From Microbacterium hydrocarbonoxydans (GTDB lineage: Bacteria > Actinomycetota > Actinomycetes > Actinomycetales > Microbacteriaceae), in contig NZ_JAAKXW010000001.1 in NCBI RefSeq assembly GCF_011752045.1, positions 1,674,001-1,738,000 on the forward strand: a stretch of DNA of 64,000 nucleotides. The letters are read 5' to 3'. Of the stretch, positions 15,809-22,678 are shown piece by piece. Made by a program: the position numbers and the translations under genes. Positions within the stretch are counted from its first letter, which is position 1; every line of letters begins with the position of its first letter. The notes beneath the pieces are model-generated. The model made no database searches, had not been told where the DNA came from, and worked only from the letters and a program-made list of their open reading frames with translations.

Positions 15809-16546
15809 ATGGCGCTCGTCCTCGTCACCGGAGCATCCGCGGGCCTCGGCCGCGCCACCGCCGAGGCGCTCATCCGCGACGGGCACCAGGTCGTGGTCCA
15901 CTCCCGCAGACCGGACCGGCCGGTCGATTCCGCCCTCCGCGAGGGTGCCCGCGCGACGGTGTTCGCGGATCTCGGGGACGCACGGCAGGTCGGGGGTCTC
16001 GCCGGCGATCTCGCCGCTTTCGGCCGCTTCGACGCGGTCATCCACAACGCCGGAGTACTCGAGGGTCCGGACGTGTTCGCGGTCAACCTCGTCGCACCGT
16101 ACCTGCTGACGGCGCTGATGCCGCTGCCGAGACGGCTGATCGTGCTGAGCAGCTCGATGCACCTGAACGGATCGACCGAACTGAACGGCCTCGACTTCGC
16201 GACAGCCGCGCGCCGGAGCCGGGCCTACGACGACTCGAAGCTGTATCTCACCGCGCTGGCGATGGCGCTGGACGGCCGGTACCCCGACCTGCTGGCGCAC
16301 GCCGTCGACCCGGGCTGGGTGCCGACCCGGATGGGAGGCCCCTCCGCGCCGGACGACCTGGAGGACGGGAACCGCACGCAGGCCTGGCTCGCGACCGCGC
16401 CTGAATCCGAGATCCTTCCCCGGTCCGGCGGCTACTGGCACCACCGCACACCGCGCCGCGCGCACCCCGCGGCGACGGATCCCGGCTTCCAGCGGGCCCT
16501 GATCGATCTGCTGGAGGCCCAGACCGGCGTCGCGCTCCCCGAGTGA
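15809..16546 (+). CDS. Short-chain dehydrogenase/reductase
   Basis: The 245-residue protein begins LVLVTGASAGLGRATAEAL (NAD(P)-binding TGxxxGxG). It has NAGV near residue 73, catalytic Ser in VLSSSMHL (about 113) and the YDDSK motif (about 140). An Arg after the second strand (HSRRPDR) suggests NADPH use. The start at 15809 was chosen because TACGGT, a -10 hexamer, ends 7 nt before it, giving a leaderless transcript. The open frame continues upstream without SDR sequence. The substrate is unknown and the gene stands alone. Confidence 0.85.
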   Translation: MALVLVTGASAGLGRATAEALIRDGHQVVVHSRRPDRPVDSALREGARATVFADLGDARQVGGLAGDLAAFGRFDAVIHNAGVLEGPDVFAVNLVAPYLLTALMPLPRRLIVLSSSMHLNGSTELNGLDFATAARRSRAYDDSKLYLTALAMALDGRYPDLLAHAVDPGWVPTRMGGPSAPDDLEDGNRTQAWLATAPESEILPRSGGYWHHRTPRRAHPAATDPGFQRALIDLLEAQTGVALPE

Positions 16547-16582
16547 CCGTGCGACGGCGGGTCCCCCCTCGCGCTAGCCTCG

Positions 16583-16609
16583 ATCTCAGGAAAGGACCGA
16601 TCCTGAGAT
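16583..16609 (+). promoter_or_regulatory. 9-bp perfect inverted repeat over the transcription/translation start
   Basis: ATCTCAGGA (16583-16591) and TCCTGAGAT (16601-16609) with a 9-nt spacer lie just after the -10 TAGCCT (16575-16580). They run into the ATG of the TetR-like gene at 16608. The repeat could be an autoregulatory operator, or an mRNA hairpin that hides the start codon. Confidence 0.5.
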
Positions 16610-17300
16610 GACTGCCGACGCTCCCTCGCAGCGCCCCGAATCCGCCCGCGAGGCAGGCAGGGCCCGCGTCATCACGCTGGCCCGCATCCTCCTGCCCACC
16701 TGGGACGGCTCGCTGAGCGCACTGACCGCGGAGCTGAGCCGGGAGGCCGGCATCCGCGAGGTCGCCTTCCGCGCCCTCTTCCCGGAGGACCGCGACCTCC
16801 TGCGCGCTGTGGACCGGGAGCTTCTCGAGGAGTGCGCGCAGCGCCTGCGTTCCGCGGCCGAGCACTTCGACCCGGCCGCGCACGGCGACGAGGAACCCGA
16901 GGTCGCCCTCTCCGTGGCTCTCGCCGAGGCCCGGCCGCTGGACTGGAACTCCCTGACCATCCGTCTCCGCGAGCGCCAGCTGGCGACCTCGACGGGCATC
17001 CGCAGCGAAGACGTCATCGCCTCCGAGAAGGCGTTCCTGCCTGCACTGCTGGAGGCGTTCGAACTGCTCCTCGCGCGCATCGGCCGGTGCTTCGCGTGGC
17101 AGCCGGCGCTCGGCGTGCGTGTCGTGATCCTCACCTACGAGCGCTCGTTCGAGTCGTGGGTGCTGGCCGGCGGCAACGAGCAGTCGTTCTCCGAGTCCCC
17201 GTACGTCCGGCAGACCCTGCCCGCGCTGCTGCTGGGCGTGAGCAGGCCGCTGGCGGACGAGAGCATCGCGGACGGCGACGCCGACCGTCAGTCGCGGTAG
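16608..17300 (+). CDS. TetR-like transcriptional regulator
   Basis: The 230-residue, mostly helical protein has an N-terminal region (about residues 20-68) whose TAELSREAGIREVAFRALFPEDRDLLRAV fits the recognition part of a TetR-type HTH, though weakly. The rest resembles a TetR ligand domain without a recognisable subfamily. A perfect palindrome covers its start, as expected for a self-repressing regulator. Its 3' end overlaps the convergent 95-codon gene by 13 bp. No obvious target gene is adjacent. Confidence 0.65.
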   Translation: MTADAPSQRPESAREAGRARVITLARILLPTWDGSLSALTAELSREAGIREVAFRALFPEDRDLLRAVDRELLEECAQRLRSAAEHFDPAAHGDEEPEVALSVALAEARPLDWNSLTIRLRERQLATSTGIRSEDVIASEKAFLPALLEAFELLLARIGRCFAWQPALGVRVVILTYERSFESWVLAGGNEQSFSESPYVRQTLPALLLGVSRPLADESIADGDADRQSR

Positions 17301-17575
17301 TCCCAGTCGGCGGGGAGCTGGATCGGCATGCTGTCCGGCATCCGGGCCCTGCTCTCGTGCTCGACGGTGATGACGATCCGCGATCTCGCCGAGACGAGCA
17401 CGCTCACGAGCTCCTCGCCGTCGGAGAGATGCACGAACCGTGGTTCCGACCGCGCGGCCTCCTCGATCTCGGCCATGAGATCGACGAGGTCCCGATCACG
17501 ATCCAGCAGGAAGCGCTGGCCGTCGATCTCGACGTGCGTGCTGGTCTCCGCTGCTGCGCTCGTCATGTTCCTCAC
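17288..17575 (-). CDS. Hypothetical protein (95 aa)
   Basis: A small acidic protein without a recognised domain. The central part THVEIDGQRFLLDRDRDLVDLMAEIEEAARS is followed by beta-strand-like SVLVSARSRIVITVEHES. A GTG at 17575 has GGAGCGAGG about 6 nt upstream; an ATG at 17566 is an alternative. Codon usage is like that of the neighbours. It converges on the TetR-like gene with a 13-bp overlap. Confidence 0.6.
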   Translation of the reverse strand: MRNMTSAAAETSTHVEIDGQRFLLDRDRDLVDLMAEIEEAARSEPRFVHLSDGEELVSVLVSARSRIVITVEHESRARMPDSMPIQLPADWDYRD

Positions 17576-17635
17576 GGTATGCCTCGCTCCGTCGCCGCGG
17601 AAGGGGTTGCGCGGCGAGCGCGATGCTGATCTCGA

Positions 17636-17974
17636 TCAGATGAGGGCGGCCTCCTCCGCGAGCCGCAGCGGGGGCACCCGCGTCGGCTCCGGAACCAGAT
17701 AGAGCCCGCCCGGGGAGCTGGCCGTGAACGCCAGCGCCTCGATCCAGTCGCGGTTGATCGACGGGGCGCGACTTCCGCTGTACTTGAACACCAGCGAGCT
17801 GCCCGCGTGCACCCAGACGGTCGTGCGGCCGCCGCCGACGCTGGCGTCTTCCCGCCACGTCAGGCCGAACGGCTCGCCGCGGCGGAGTTTCGCCGTCATC
17901 ACCAGCTGCAGATGGGTGAGAGCCCGATCCTCGATCTCGGTCTTGACGCCACCCTCATAGATGAACCTGCCCAT
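17636..17974 (-). CDS. DUF7882-type small actinobacterial protein
   Basis: The 112-residue protein begins MGRFIYEGGVKTEIEDRAL and contains HLQLVMTAKLRRGEPFGLTW and SSLVFKYSGSR, hallmarks of a small family widespread in Microbacteriaceae. Members are sometimes mislabelled as ATP-dependent DNA ligase. The function is unknown. The start at 17974 follows AGAGGATTTCTC. An upstream in-frame ATG at 18010 adds 12 residues not typical of the family. Confidence 0.75.
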   Translation of the reverse strand: MGRFIYEGGVKTEIEDRALTHLQLVMTAKLRRGEPFGLTWREDASVGGGRTTVWVHAGSSLVFKYSGSRAPSINRDWIEALAFTASSPGGLYLVPEPTRVPPLRLAEEAALI

Positions 17975-18143
17975 GAGAAATCCTCTGTTCTGCCACGGAA
18001 CCCGTGCCAAGAGGCGCGATCCGGATGATCGCCGGTGGTGACATCCACTCTGTCACGGATGCCGCCGGAAAGGGCCCCGATCTGTAGCGACCGGGGCCCG
18101 TCAAGCTGTGAGCACGCCCAGGTTGGGGGCGTACCGTCAGGAC

Positions 18144-18662
18144 ATGAACGCACAACTGAAGATCGCAGGGGAAAACCCTGAACTGCTGGGTCTCGGATCC
18201 GTCCTGGTCGGCTCGCTTCCCGCGACGCTGATGACGGATGACGCTCCGGACCGCTACACCGTCGAAGCGGTGTTCACGCGCAAGACCGATCGCGACGAGG
18301 TCGCCGCGATCCAGGGCAGCGAGACGCGCGCCCATCTGTCCGCGAACGGATACCCGACCGTCGAGCTGCACGTCGCCGATCGTCGTCTGGAGATCGCGAA
18401 CACCAACCTGGAGGAACTCCGCGACGGCCTCGCTGCCGTCATCGCGGAACGGCTCGCCCAGATCAGCGCCGCGCTCATCGCGGAGCGCGAGATCGCAGCG
18501 CACCGATTCCAGGATGCCTCGGATCGCGAGCACGAGCGCACGGCTTCCGTCGCCGCCCTCGCCGAATCCGTGACGTTCACCCGTCGCCCCGCGGATGCCG
18601 CCTCCGACGACACCGCACGGCTGGACGACTGGGTCGAAGAAGGCGGTGCCCTCCGCACGTAG
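18144..18662 (+). CDS. Hypothetical protein (172 aa)
   Basis: No known domain was recognised. The N-terminal half has alternating beta-like stretches (TVEAVFTRKTDRDEVAAIQG, TVELHVADRRLEIANTN). The middle is a long helix (LEELRDGLAAVIAERLAQISAALIAEREIAAHRF) and the end is polar. The ATG at 18144 lies 6 nt after TACCGT, so a leaderless transcript is likely. The desaturase gene follows after 22 nt and may be cotranscribed. Confidence 0.65.
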   Translation: MNAQLKIAGENPELLGLGSVLVGSLPATLMTDDAPDRYTVEAVFTRKTDRDEVAAIQGSETRAHLSANGYPTVELHVADRRLEIANTNLEELRDGLAAVIAERLAQISAALIAEREIAAHRFQDASDREHERTASVAALAESVTFTRRPADAASDDTARLDDWVEEGGALRT

Positions 18663-18684
18663 GGCCCGCCGGAGAGAAGTCATC

Positions 18685-19794
18685 ATGGACGACATCCGTC
18701 CGACGATCCGCACCCGTCCCCGTGACGGGGCCGCACGCGGATCGAGCACCTTCACCGAACTCGCTCAGCAGGTCCGCGCGCGGGGGCTGATGCGCCGCCG
18801 CTACGGCTACTACTGGACGAAGCTCATCGCCGCGCCGCTCGCCGTCGCGGTCTGCCTGGTCGCGTTCATCTGGATCGGCGACACCTGGTGGCAGCTGTTC
18901 ACCGCCGCCGTCCTCGCCGTGGTCTTCACCCAGATCGCGTTCCTCGGGCACGACGCCGCGCACCGGCAGATCTTCGTGTCCGGCCGCTGGAACGACTGGA
19001 TCAGCATCGTGCTCGGCGATCTGCTCGTCGGCATGAGCTACGGATGGTGGCAGCACAAGCACACCCGCCACCACGCCAACCCGAACAAGCTGGGCTCCGA
19101 TCCCGACATCGAGCTCCCTGTCATCGCGGTCACCGCGGAGACGGCGTCGAAGCATCGGGGCCCAGTCTTCACGTGGCTGCGCTCGCACCAGGGGCTGCTG
19201 TTCTTCCCGATCCTGCTCTTCGAGGGCCTCTCGCTGCACGCCTCGAGCGTGCGGCGCGTGTTCACGCGGGGACGGCTGGAGCGGAGATGGGCGGAGATCG
19301 CCTTCCTCAGCATCCGGATGATCGGCTACCTCGTGCTCGTGTTCATCGTGCTGTCCCCGGGCATCGCCTTCGTGTTCCTCGCGGTGCAGCTCGGGCTGTT
19401 CGGGTTCTACATGGGCATCGCGTTCGCACCGAACCACAAGGGGATGCCGGTCGTGCCTCGGGACATGACGCTGGACTTCCTCCGCCGGCAGGTGATGATG
19501 AGCCGCAACATCCGCGGGACGCGATTCCTCGACGTCGCCATGGGAGGGCTGAACTACCAGATCGAGCACCACCTGTTCCCGTCGATGCCCCGCCCGCACC
19601 TGCGCCGGGCGGCGCCCATAATCGAGGCGTACTGCCGCGAGCACGAGGTGCCGTACACGTCGGTGCGGCTGCTCGCCTCGTACGTGATCGTGGTGCGATA
19701 CATCAACCGGGTGGGCCTCGGCGAGCGCGACGTGTTCTCGTGCCCGCTCGCGGATCAGCGCAGCTTCATCGGCGCTTCGTCGACCGGAGGGTGA
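18685..19794 (+). CDS. Fatty acid desaturase (acyl-lipid type)
   Basis: This 369-residue membrane di-iron enzyme introduces a double bond into fatty acyl chains. The three histidine boxes are intact: GHDAAH near residue 92, HKHTRHH near 125, and QIEHH near 293, the last being the Q-x2-HH form of front-end/delta-6-like desaturases. Hydrophobic pairs lie at about 47-90 and 205-255. No cytochrome b5 domain is fused. GGAGAGAAG precedes the ATG by about 5 nt. Its last 40 bp overlap the 3' end of the convergent lipid kinase gene, an unusually long overlap. Confidence 0.93.
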   Translation: MDDIRPTIRTRPRDGAARGSSTFTELAQQVRARGLMRRRYGYYWTKLIAAPLAVAVCLVAFIWIGDTWWQLFTAAVLAVVFTQIAFLGHDAAHRQIFVSGRWNDWISIVLGDLLVGMSYGWWQHKHTRHHANPNKLGSDPDIELPVIAVTAETASKHRGPVFTWLRSHQGLLFFPILLFEGLSLHASSVRRVFTRGRLERRWAEIAFLSIRMIGYLVLVFIVLSPGIAFVFLAVQLGLFGFYMGIAFAPNHKGMPVVPRDMTLDFLRRQVMMSRNIRGTRFLDVAMGGLNYQIEHHLFPSMPRPHLRRAAPIIEAYCREHEVPYTSVRLLASYVIVVRYINRVGLGERDVFSCPLADQRSFIGASSTGG

Positions 19795-20741
19795 CCGACG
19801 CAGACGAGGAGAGCCTTCGGGCGGATGCCGATCCGCACCCGGACCACGAGCCCGAAGCCGTCTCCGTCGAGCTCGATGCCGTGCGGCGACTCGAAGCGCG
19901 CCTCGAGCCGGGTGCCCTGCGCATAGGCGAGCATGCGCAGGTCCGGCGCATCCCTGAGCAGGCGCCGGCTGAGACGTGACCGCCGCGCGATCCCCTGGAT
20001 CGTGAGGCGGGTGCCGATGCGCGCCCAGCCGAATCGCCCCGTGGGCCGCATCATCACGACATCGAGGAGTCCGTCGTCGACGACGGCATCCGGGATCAGC
20101 AGCATGTTGCCGGTGAGGGTGCCGCAGTTGCCGACGATGATCGTGTGCGCGCGTGCCGACCTCACCCGGCCCTCGTCGATCCGGTAGTCGAGATGGAAGA
20201 GCCGGTTGGCGATGATCGAGCGGGCGATCGGGGTGACGTACGCGAACCAGCCGAGATGCCGCTTGGCGAGGGCGCTCGTGCGCTCCGCCATCTCCGCATC
20301 CAGGCCGATGCCCGCCATCACCACGAACACGCTCGTCCGACGCCGGCCCTCCTCGTCCTCCAGCTCGGCGACGCCGACGTCGACGGCCCTGGTCTCCCCC
20401 GAGAACGCCGCTGCGATGCACCGGTCGAGATCGCCCCGGGGAATGCCGAGGTTGCGCGCCAGCAGGTTGCCGGTGCCGGTCGGCACGAGGGCGACGGGGA
20501 TACCGGTGCCGTGCAGCACTTCTGCGACCGCGCGGACCGTGCCGTCGCCACCGGCGACGATCACGACGGCCGGGTCGTCGGCCGCCGCGGCGTTCGCCGC
20601 GCTCGTGCCGGCGTCCTCCCGGCTGGTCTCGTACCATCGCGTGGCGGCCCAGCCGGCTTTCCGCTCCTGCTCCGCGACGGCGAGGCGGAGAGCGTCCAGG
20701 GAGCCCTGGACGGGGTTGTACACGACGGCCGCGCGCGTCAC
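19755..20741 (-). CDS. Diacylglycerol kinase catalytic-domain protein (YegS/DgkB-like lipid kinase)
   Basis: The 328-residue protein contains the nucleotide motif VIVAGGDGTVRAVAEVL followed by ALVPTGTGNLLARNLGIP, diagnostic of DAGK/YegS-family lipid kinases. The C-terminal lobe includes IIVGNCGTLTGNMLLIPDAVVDDGLLDVVMM. A GTG start at 20741 gives the usual N-terminus (TRAAVVYNPVQG); the longer open frame upstream runs into the VOC gene. It begins 22 nt after the VOC gene and is likely cotranscribed. It probably phosphorylates diacylglycerol or a related lipid at the membrane. Confidence 0.9.
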   Translation of the reverse strand: MTRAAVVYNPVQGSLDALRLAVAEQERKAGWAATRWYETSREDAGTSAANAAAADDPAVVIVAGGDGTVRAVAEVLHGTGIPVALVPTGTGNLLARNLGIPRGDLDRCIAAAFSGETRAVDVGVAELEDEEGRRRTSVFVVMAGIGLDAEMAERTSALAKRHLGWFAYVTPIARSIIANRLFHLDYRIDEGRVRSARAHTIIVGNCGTLTGNMLLIPDAVVDDGLLDVVMMRPTGRFGWARIGTRLTIQGIARRSRLSRRLLRDAPDLRMLAYAQGTRLEARFESPHGIELDGDGFGLVVRVRIGIRPKALLVCVGHPPVDEAPMKLR

Positions 20742-20763
20742 GAGAGCATCCCCGGAGCCCGAC

Positions 20764-21165
20764 TCAGGTGCGCCAGGGCATGTGTTGCAGGGTCCACGTG
20801 TTGCCGTCCGGGTCGGCGAACCCGACGTACAGGACGCCGCCGAGGTCCTCGACCTCCCCGGCATCGACGCCGCGGGCGATGAGCCGAGAGCGGGCCTCCT
20901 CGATGTCGGCGACCACGAGGTGCAGGGACCGCAGCGACCCCGCGGGCATGTCGGCATGCGGAATCCCCGAGGAGAGCATGATCGAGCAGTACGAGCCCGG
21001 CGGGGTGAGCTGCACGAGCCGGACGCCCTCGGCGGGGCTGACGTCGAGATCGACCTCGAAGCCGACCTGATCGGCGTAGAAGGACTTCGCCCGGTCGATG
21101 TCGCTCACCGGGACCATGACGAGTTCGAGCAGGAGCGCACCGGGACTCACTTCAGCTGTTGCCAT
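20764..21165 (-). CDS. VOC (glyoxalase/bleomycin resistance) family protein
   Basis: The 133-residue protein has the paired beta-alpha-beta-beta-beta pattern of the VOC fold. LVMVPVSDIDRAKSFYADQVGFEVDLD opens the first module, and HLVVADIEEARSRLIARGV with GFADPDGNTWTLQ the second. The GFADPDGNTW end is typical of uncharacterised VOC proteins related to glyoxalases. The substrate is unknown. It is upstream of the lipid kinase gene in the same orientation. Confidence 0.85.
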   Translation of the reverse strand: MATAEVSPGALLLELVMVPVSDIDRAKSFYADQVGFEVDLDVSPAEGVRLVQLTPPGSYCSIMLSSGIPHADMPAGSLRSLHLVVADIEEARSRLIARGVDAGEVEDLGGVLYVGFADPDGNTWTLQHMPWRT

Positions 21166-21427
21166 ACCGCTGCCTTCCTCGTCGTGGCGGGGGACTTCAA
21201 GGGCGCGGGAGTCGCGGTGCCGGCATCCGCTCCGGTCCCGATGTACCGCACCCGCCTGCGGGGTCGCAACCCCCTTGTCACCCCGGACGAGAGGCTCTTA
21301 GCGTCGTCACCGCGGCGGCCTCGCATGGCCACTCGAGGGCGCAGGCCATCATTCGGGGCGCGGCCGTCGCAACGACGGCCGGCTGCCGCGATCCCCTTCC
21401 AGCCGCCGGCCGTCGTCTCCCCCCGGA

Positions 21428-21748
21428 ATGACCGGCCGCCATTTCCTCCTGCAGCATGTCGAGCTGGAGCAGTTCGGAGAGCAGATCACCGGGCTCGAGG
21501 TCATCGGGCACCTGCATCCGTTCGGCGAACCGGTGGGTGCCGATGTGGTCTCCCGGTTCTACGATTCGCTGGGGAACACGCTCGACTACACCTACGAACT
21601 GGAGGGCGACACGCTCACCATCTGGGGAGGCCCGAAGGGCAGCCCCGCCTACTTCCGCGGGGAGTTCCGCGACGACGACCGGGTGATGGACGGCGCCTGG
21701 GTCTACCCCGGTGGCGGCGGCTACGACTCGACGATGACCCGGAGGTGA
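21428..21748 (+). CDS. Probable N-terminally truncated DUF1579-like protein
   Basis: The 106-residue product matches only the C-terminal two thirds of DUF1579-like beta-barrel proteins. GRHFLLQHVELEQFGEQITGLEVIG lies near the start, then YDSLGNTLDYTYELEGDTLTIWGG and the terminal AWVYPGGGGYDSTMTR. The family's first 40-50 residues, usually ending just before the HFLLQ segment, are absent. None of the three upstream frames encodes a recognisable substitute, and no good ribosome site is present. It may be a gene remnant. Confidence 0.5.
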   Translation: MTGRHFLLQHVELEQFGEQITGLEVIGHLHPFGEPVGADVVSRFYDSLGNTLDYTYELEGDTLTIWGGPKGSPAYFRGEFRDDDRVMDGAWVYPGGGGYDSTMTRR

Positions 21749-21786
21749 TCAGCGGTCGTGCGAGGTCGGTGGCCGCGGTGATCTCT

Positions 21787-21798
21787 CGAAGATCTTCG
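21787..21798. terminator. 12-bp palindrome CGAAGATCTTCG
   Basis: A perfect palindrome lies 39 bp after the DUF1579-like fragment and about 12 bp before a strong promoter-like element. With no loop it suits a protein binding site better than a terminator, so the type assigned here is uncertain. Confidence 0.3.
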
Positions 21799-21844
21799 TG
21801 ACCAAACCGTTGCATTCGTTATCTCGCCGTTATAGAGTGATCGC

Positions 21845-21945
21845 ACGGTGAATGTTTGCTGTGGCATCCACCTCATGTGATTGCAGGACACTCTTGGTGC
21901 AAGGGACAAGGGCCGGTCGGGAGCCTCTCCGACCGGCCCTTACTG
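21845..21945 (+). ncRNA. Candidate small RNA with its own promoter and terminator
   Basis: TTGCAT (21810-21815) and TAGAGT (21833-21838) with 17-bp spacing lie in an AT-rich patch and predict transcription from about 21845. Some 65 nt later a perfect 12-bp stem (AGGGCCGGTCGG 21909-21920 with CCGACCGGCCCT 21929-21940, 8-nt loop) followed by TTAC could end it. This gives an RNA of about 100 nt. The downstream MarR gene has its own -10 at 21973-21978, so the transcript need not be its leader. An attenuator for MarR is the alternative. I do not recognise the family. Confidence 0.45.
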
Positions 21946-21985
21946 CACGGTTCCCGCGTCGGACGTTCGCACTACGCTGGAGGAC

Positions 21986-22414
21986 ATGACCGATCGCAAG
22001 CTCGCCCTGGAGGCCTGGGAGAGCCTTTTCCGTGCCCAGCACGAGCTGTTCACCGAGATGGTCCAGGACTTCGACGACGCGCATCTGTCGCAGGCCGAGT
22101 ACGACGTGCTGCTCACCGTCACGCGCGCCCCTGGCATGACCTCGCGGCTGCGCGATGTCACCGCGAACATGCTGATCAGCCAGCCCAGCGTCTCCCGGCT
22201 GATCGATCGCATGGTCACCCGCGGGCTGGTGTCCAAGTGCGCCGATCCCGACGACGGGCGCGGCGCCCTGATCACGGCGACGGATGCCGGCGCCAGGGCG
22301 TTCCGCACCCTCGCCACCGTGCACGGACGCTCCATCGCGCAGCGCATGTCGCACCTCGACGACGACGAGCTTCGCACGCTCCGCGACCTCGCCGAGAAAC
22401 TCCGCCGCGGCTGA
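21986..22414 (+). CDS. MarR-family transcriptional regulator
   Basis: The 142-residue winged-helix protein has LSQAEYDVLLTVTRAPGMTSRLRDVTANMLISQPSVSRLIDRMVTRGLVSKCADPDDGRGALI. This covers the MarR HTH and the wing with the DxRxx-like DPDDGRG motif. TACGCT ends 7 nt before the ATG, so a leaderless transcript is likely, although GGAGG also directly precedes it. The signal is unknown. A long imperfect palindrome follows 15 nt after the stop. Confidence 0.9.
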   Translation: MTDRKLALEAWESLFRAQHELFTEMVQDFDDAHLSQAEYDVLLTVTRAPGMTSRLRDVTANMLISQPSVSRLIDRMVTRGLVSKCADPDDGRGALITATDAGARAFRTLATVHGRSIAQRMSHLDDDELRTLRDLAEKLRRG

Positions 22415-22429
22415 CCGTTCTGACCGGCT

Positions 22430-22484
22430 CCGGTCGCAGTTCGGCACGGTCCGACCGCGTCAGACTGTGCCGGACTGCGACCGG
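22430..22484. repeat. Long imperfect palindrome (22-bp arms, 20 matching)
   Basis: Arms at 22430-22451 (beginning CCGGTCGCAGTTCGG) and 22463-22484 pair at 20 of 22 positions around an 11-nt spacer, 15 nt after the MarR stop. It may serve as a bidirectional terminator or belong to a dispersed palindromic repeat family. Confidence 0.6.
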
Positions 22485-22678
22485 AACGCGGATCGCGGTG
22501 CGCCGCCGGCATCCGATCGCCGGGCTCGGCACCCGGCGCCCCGCCTCGGCATGGGCACCTCTCACCGCCCCGATCGTCGTCGGCGTCCGCACCCATCTGG
22601 CAGGGTGGAGCCTGAACGCCCGTGCAACCGCACGCGCGCCGCAGACCGCCCCCTCGGGGGGAACCAGGGAGGTCATTC

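Noticed and set aside
20206..21801. 531-codon plus-strand frame
   Set aside because: It is antisense to the lipid kinase and VOC genes and contains no domain.
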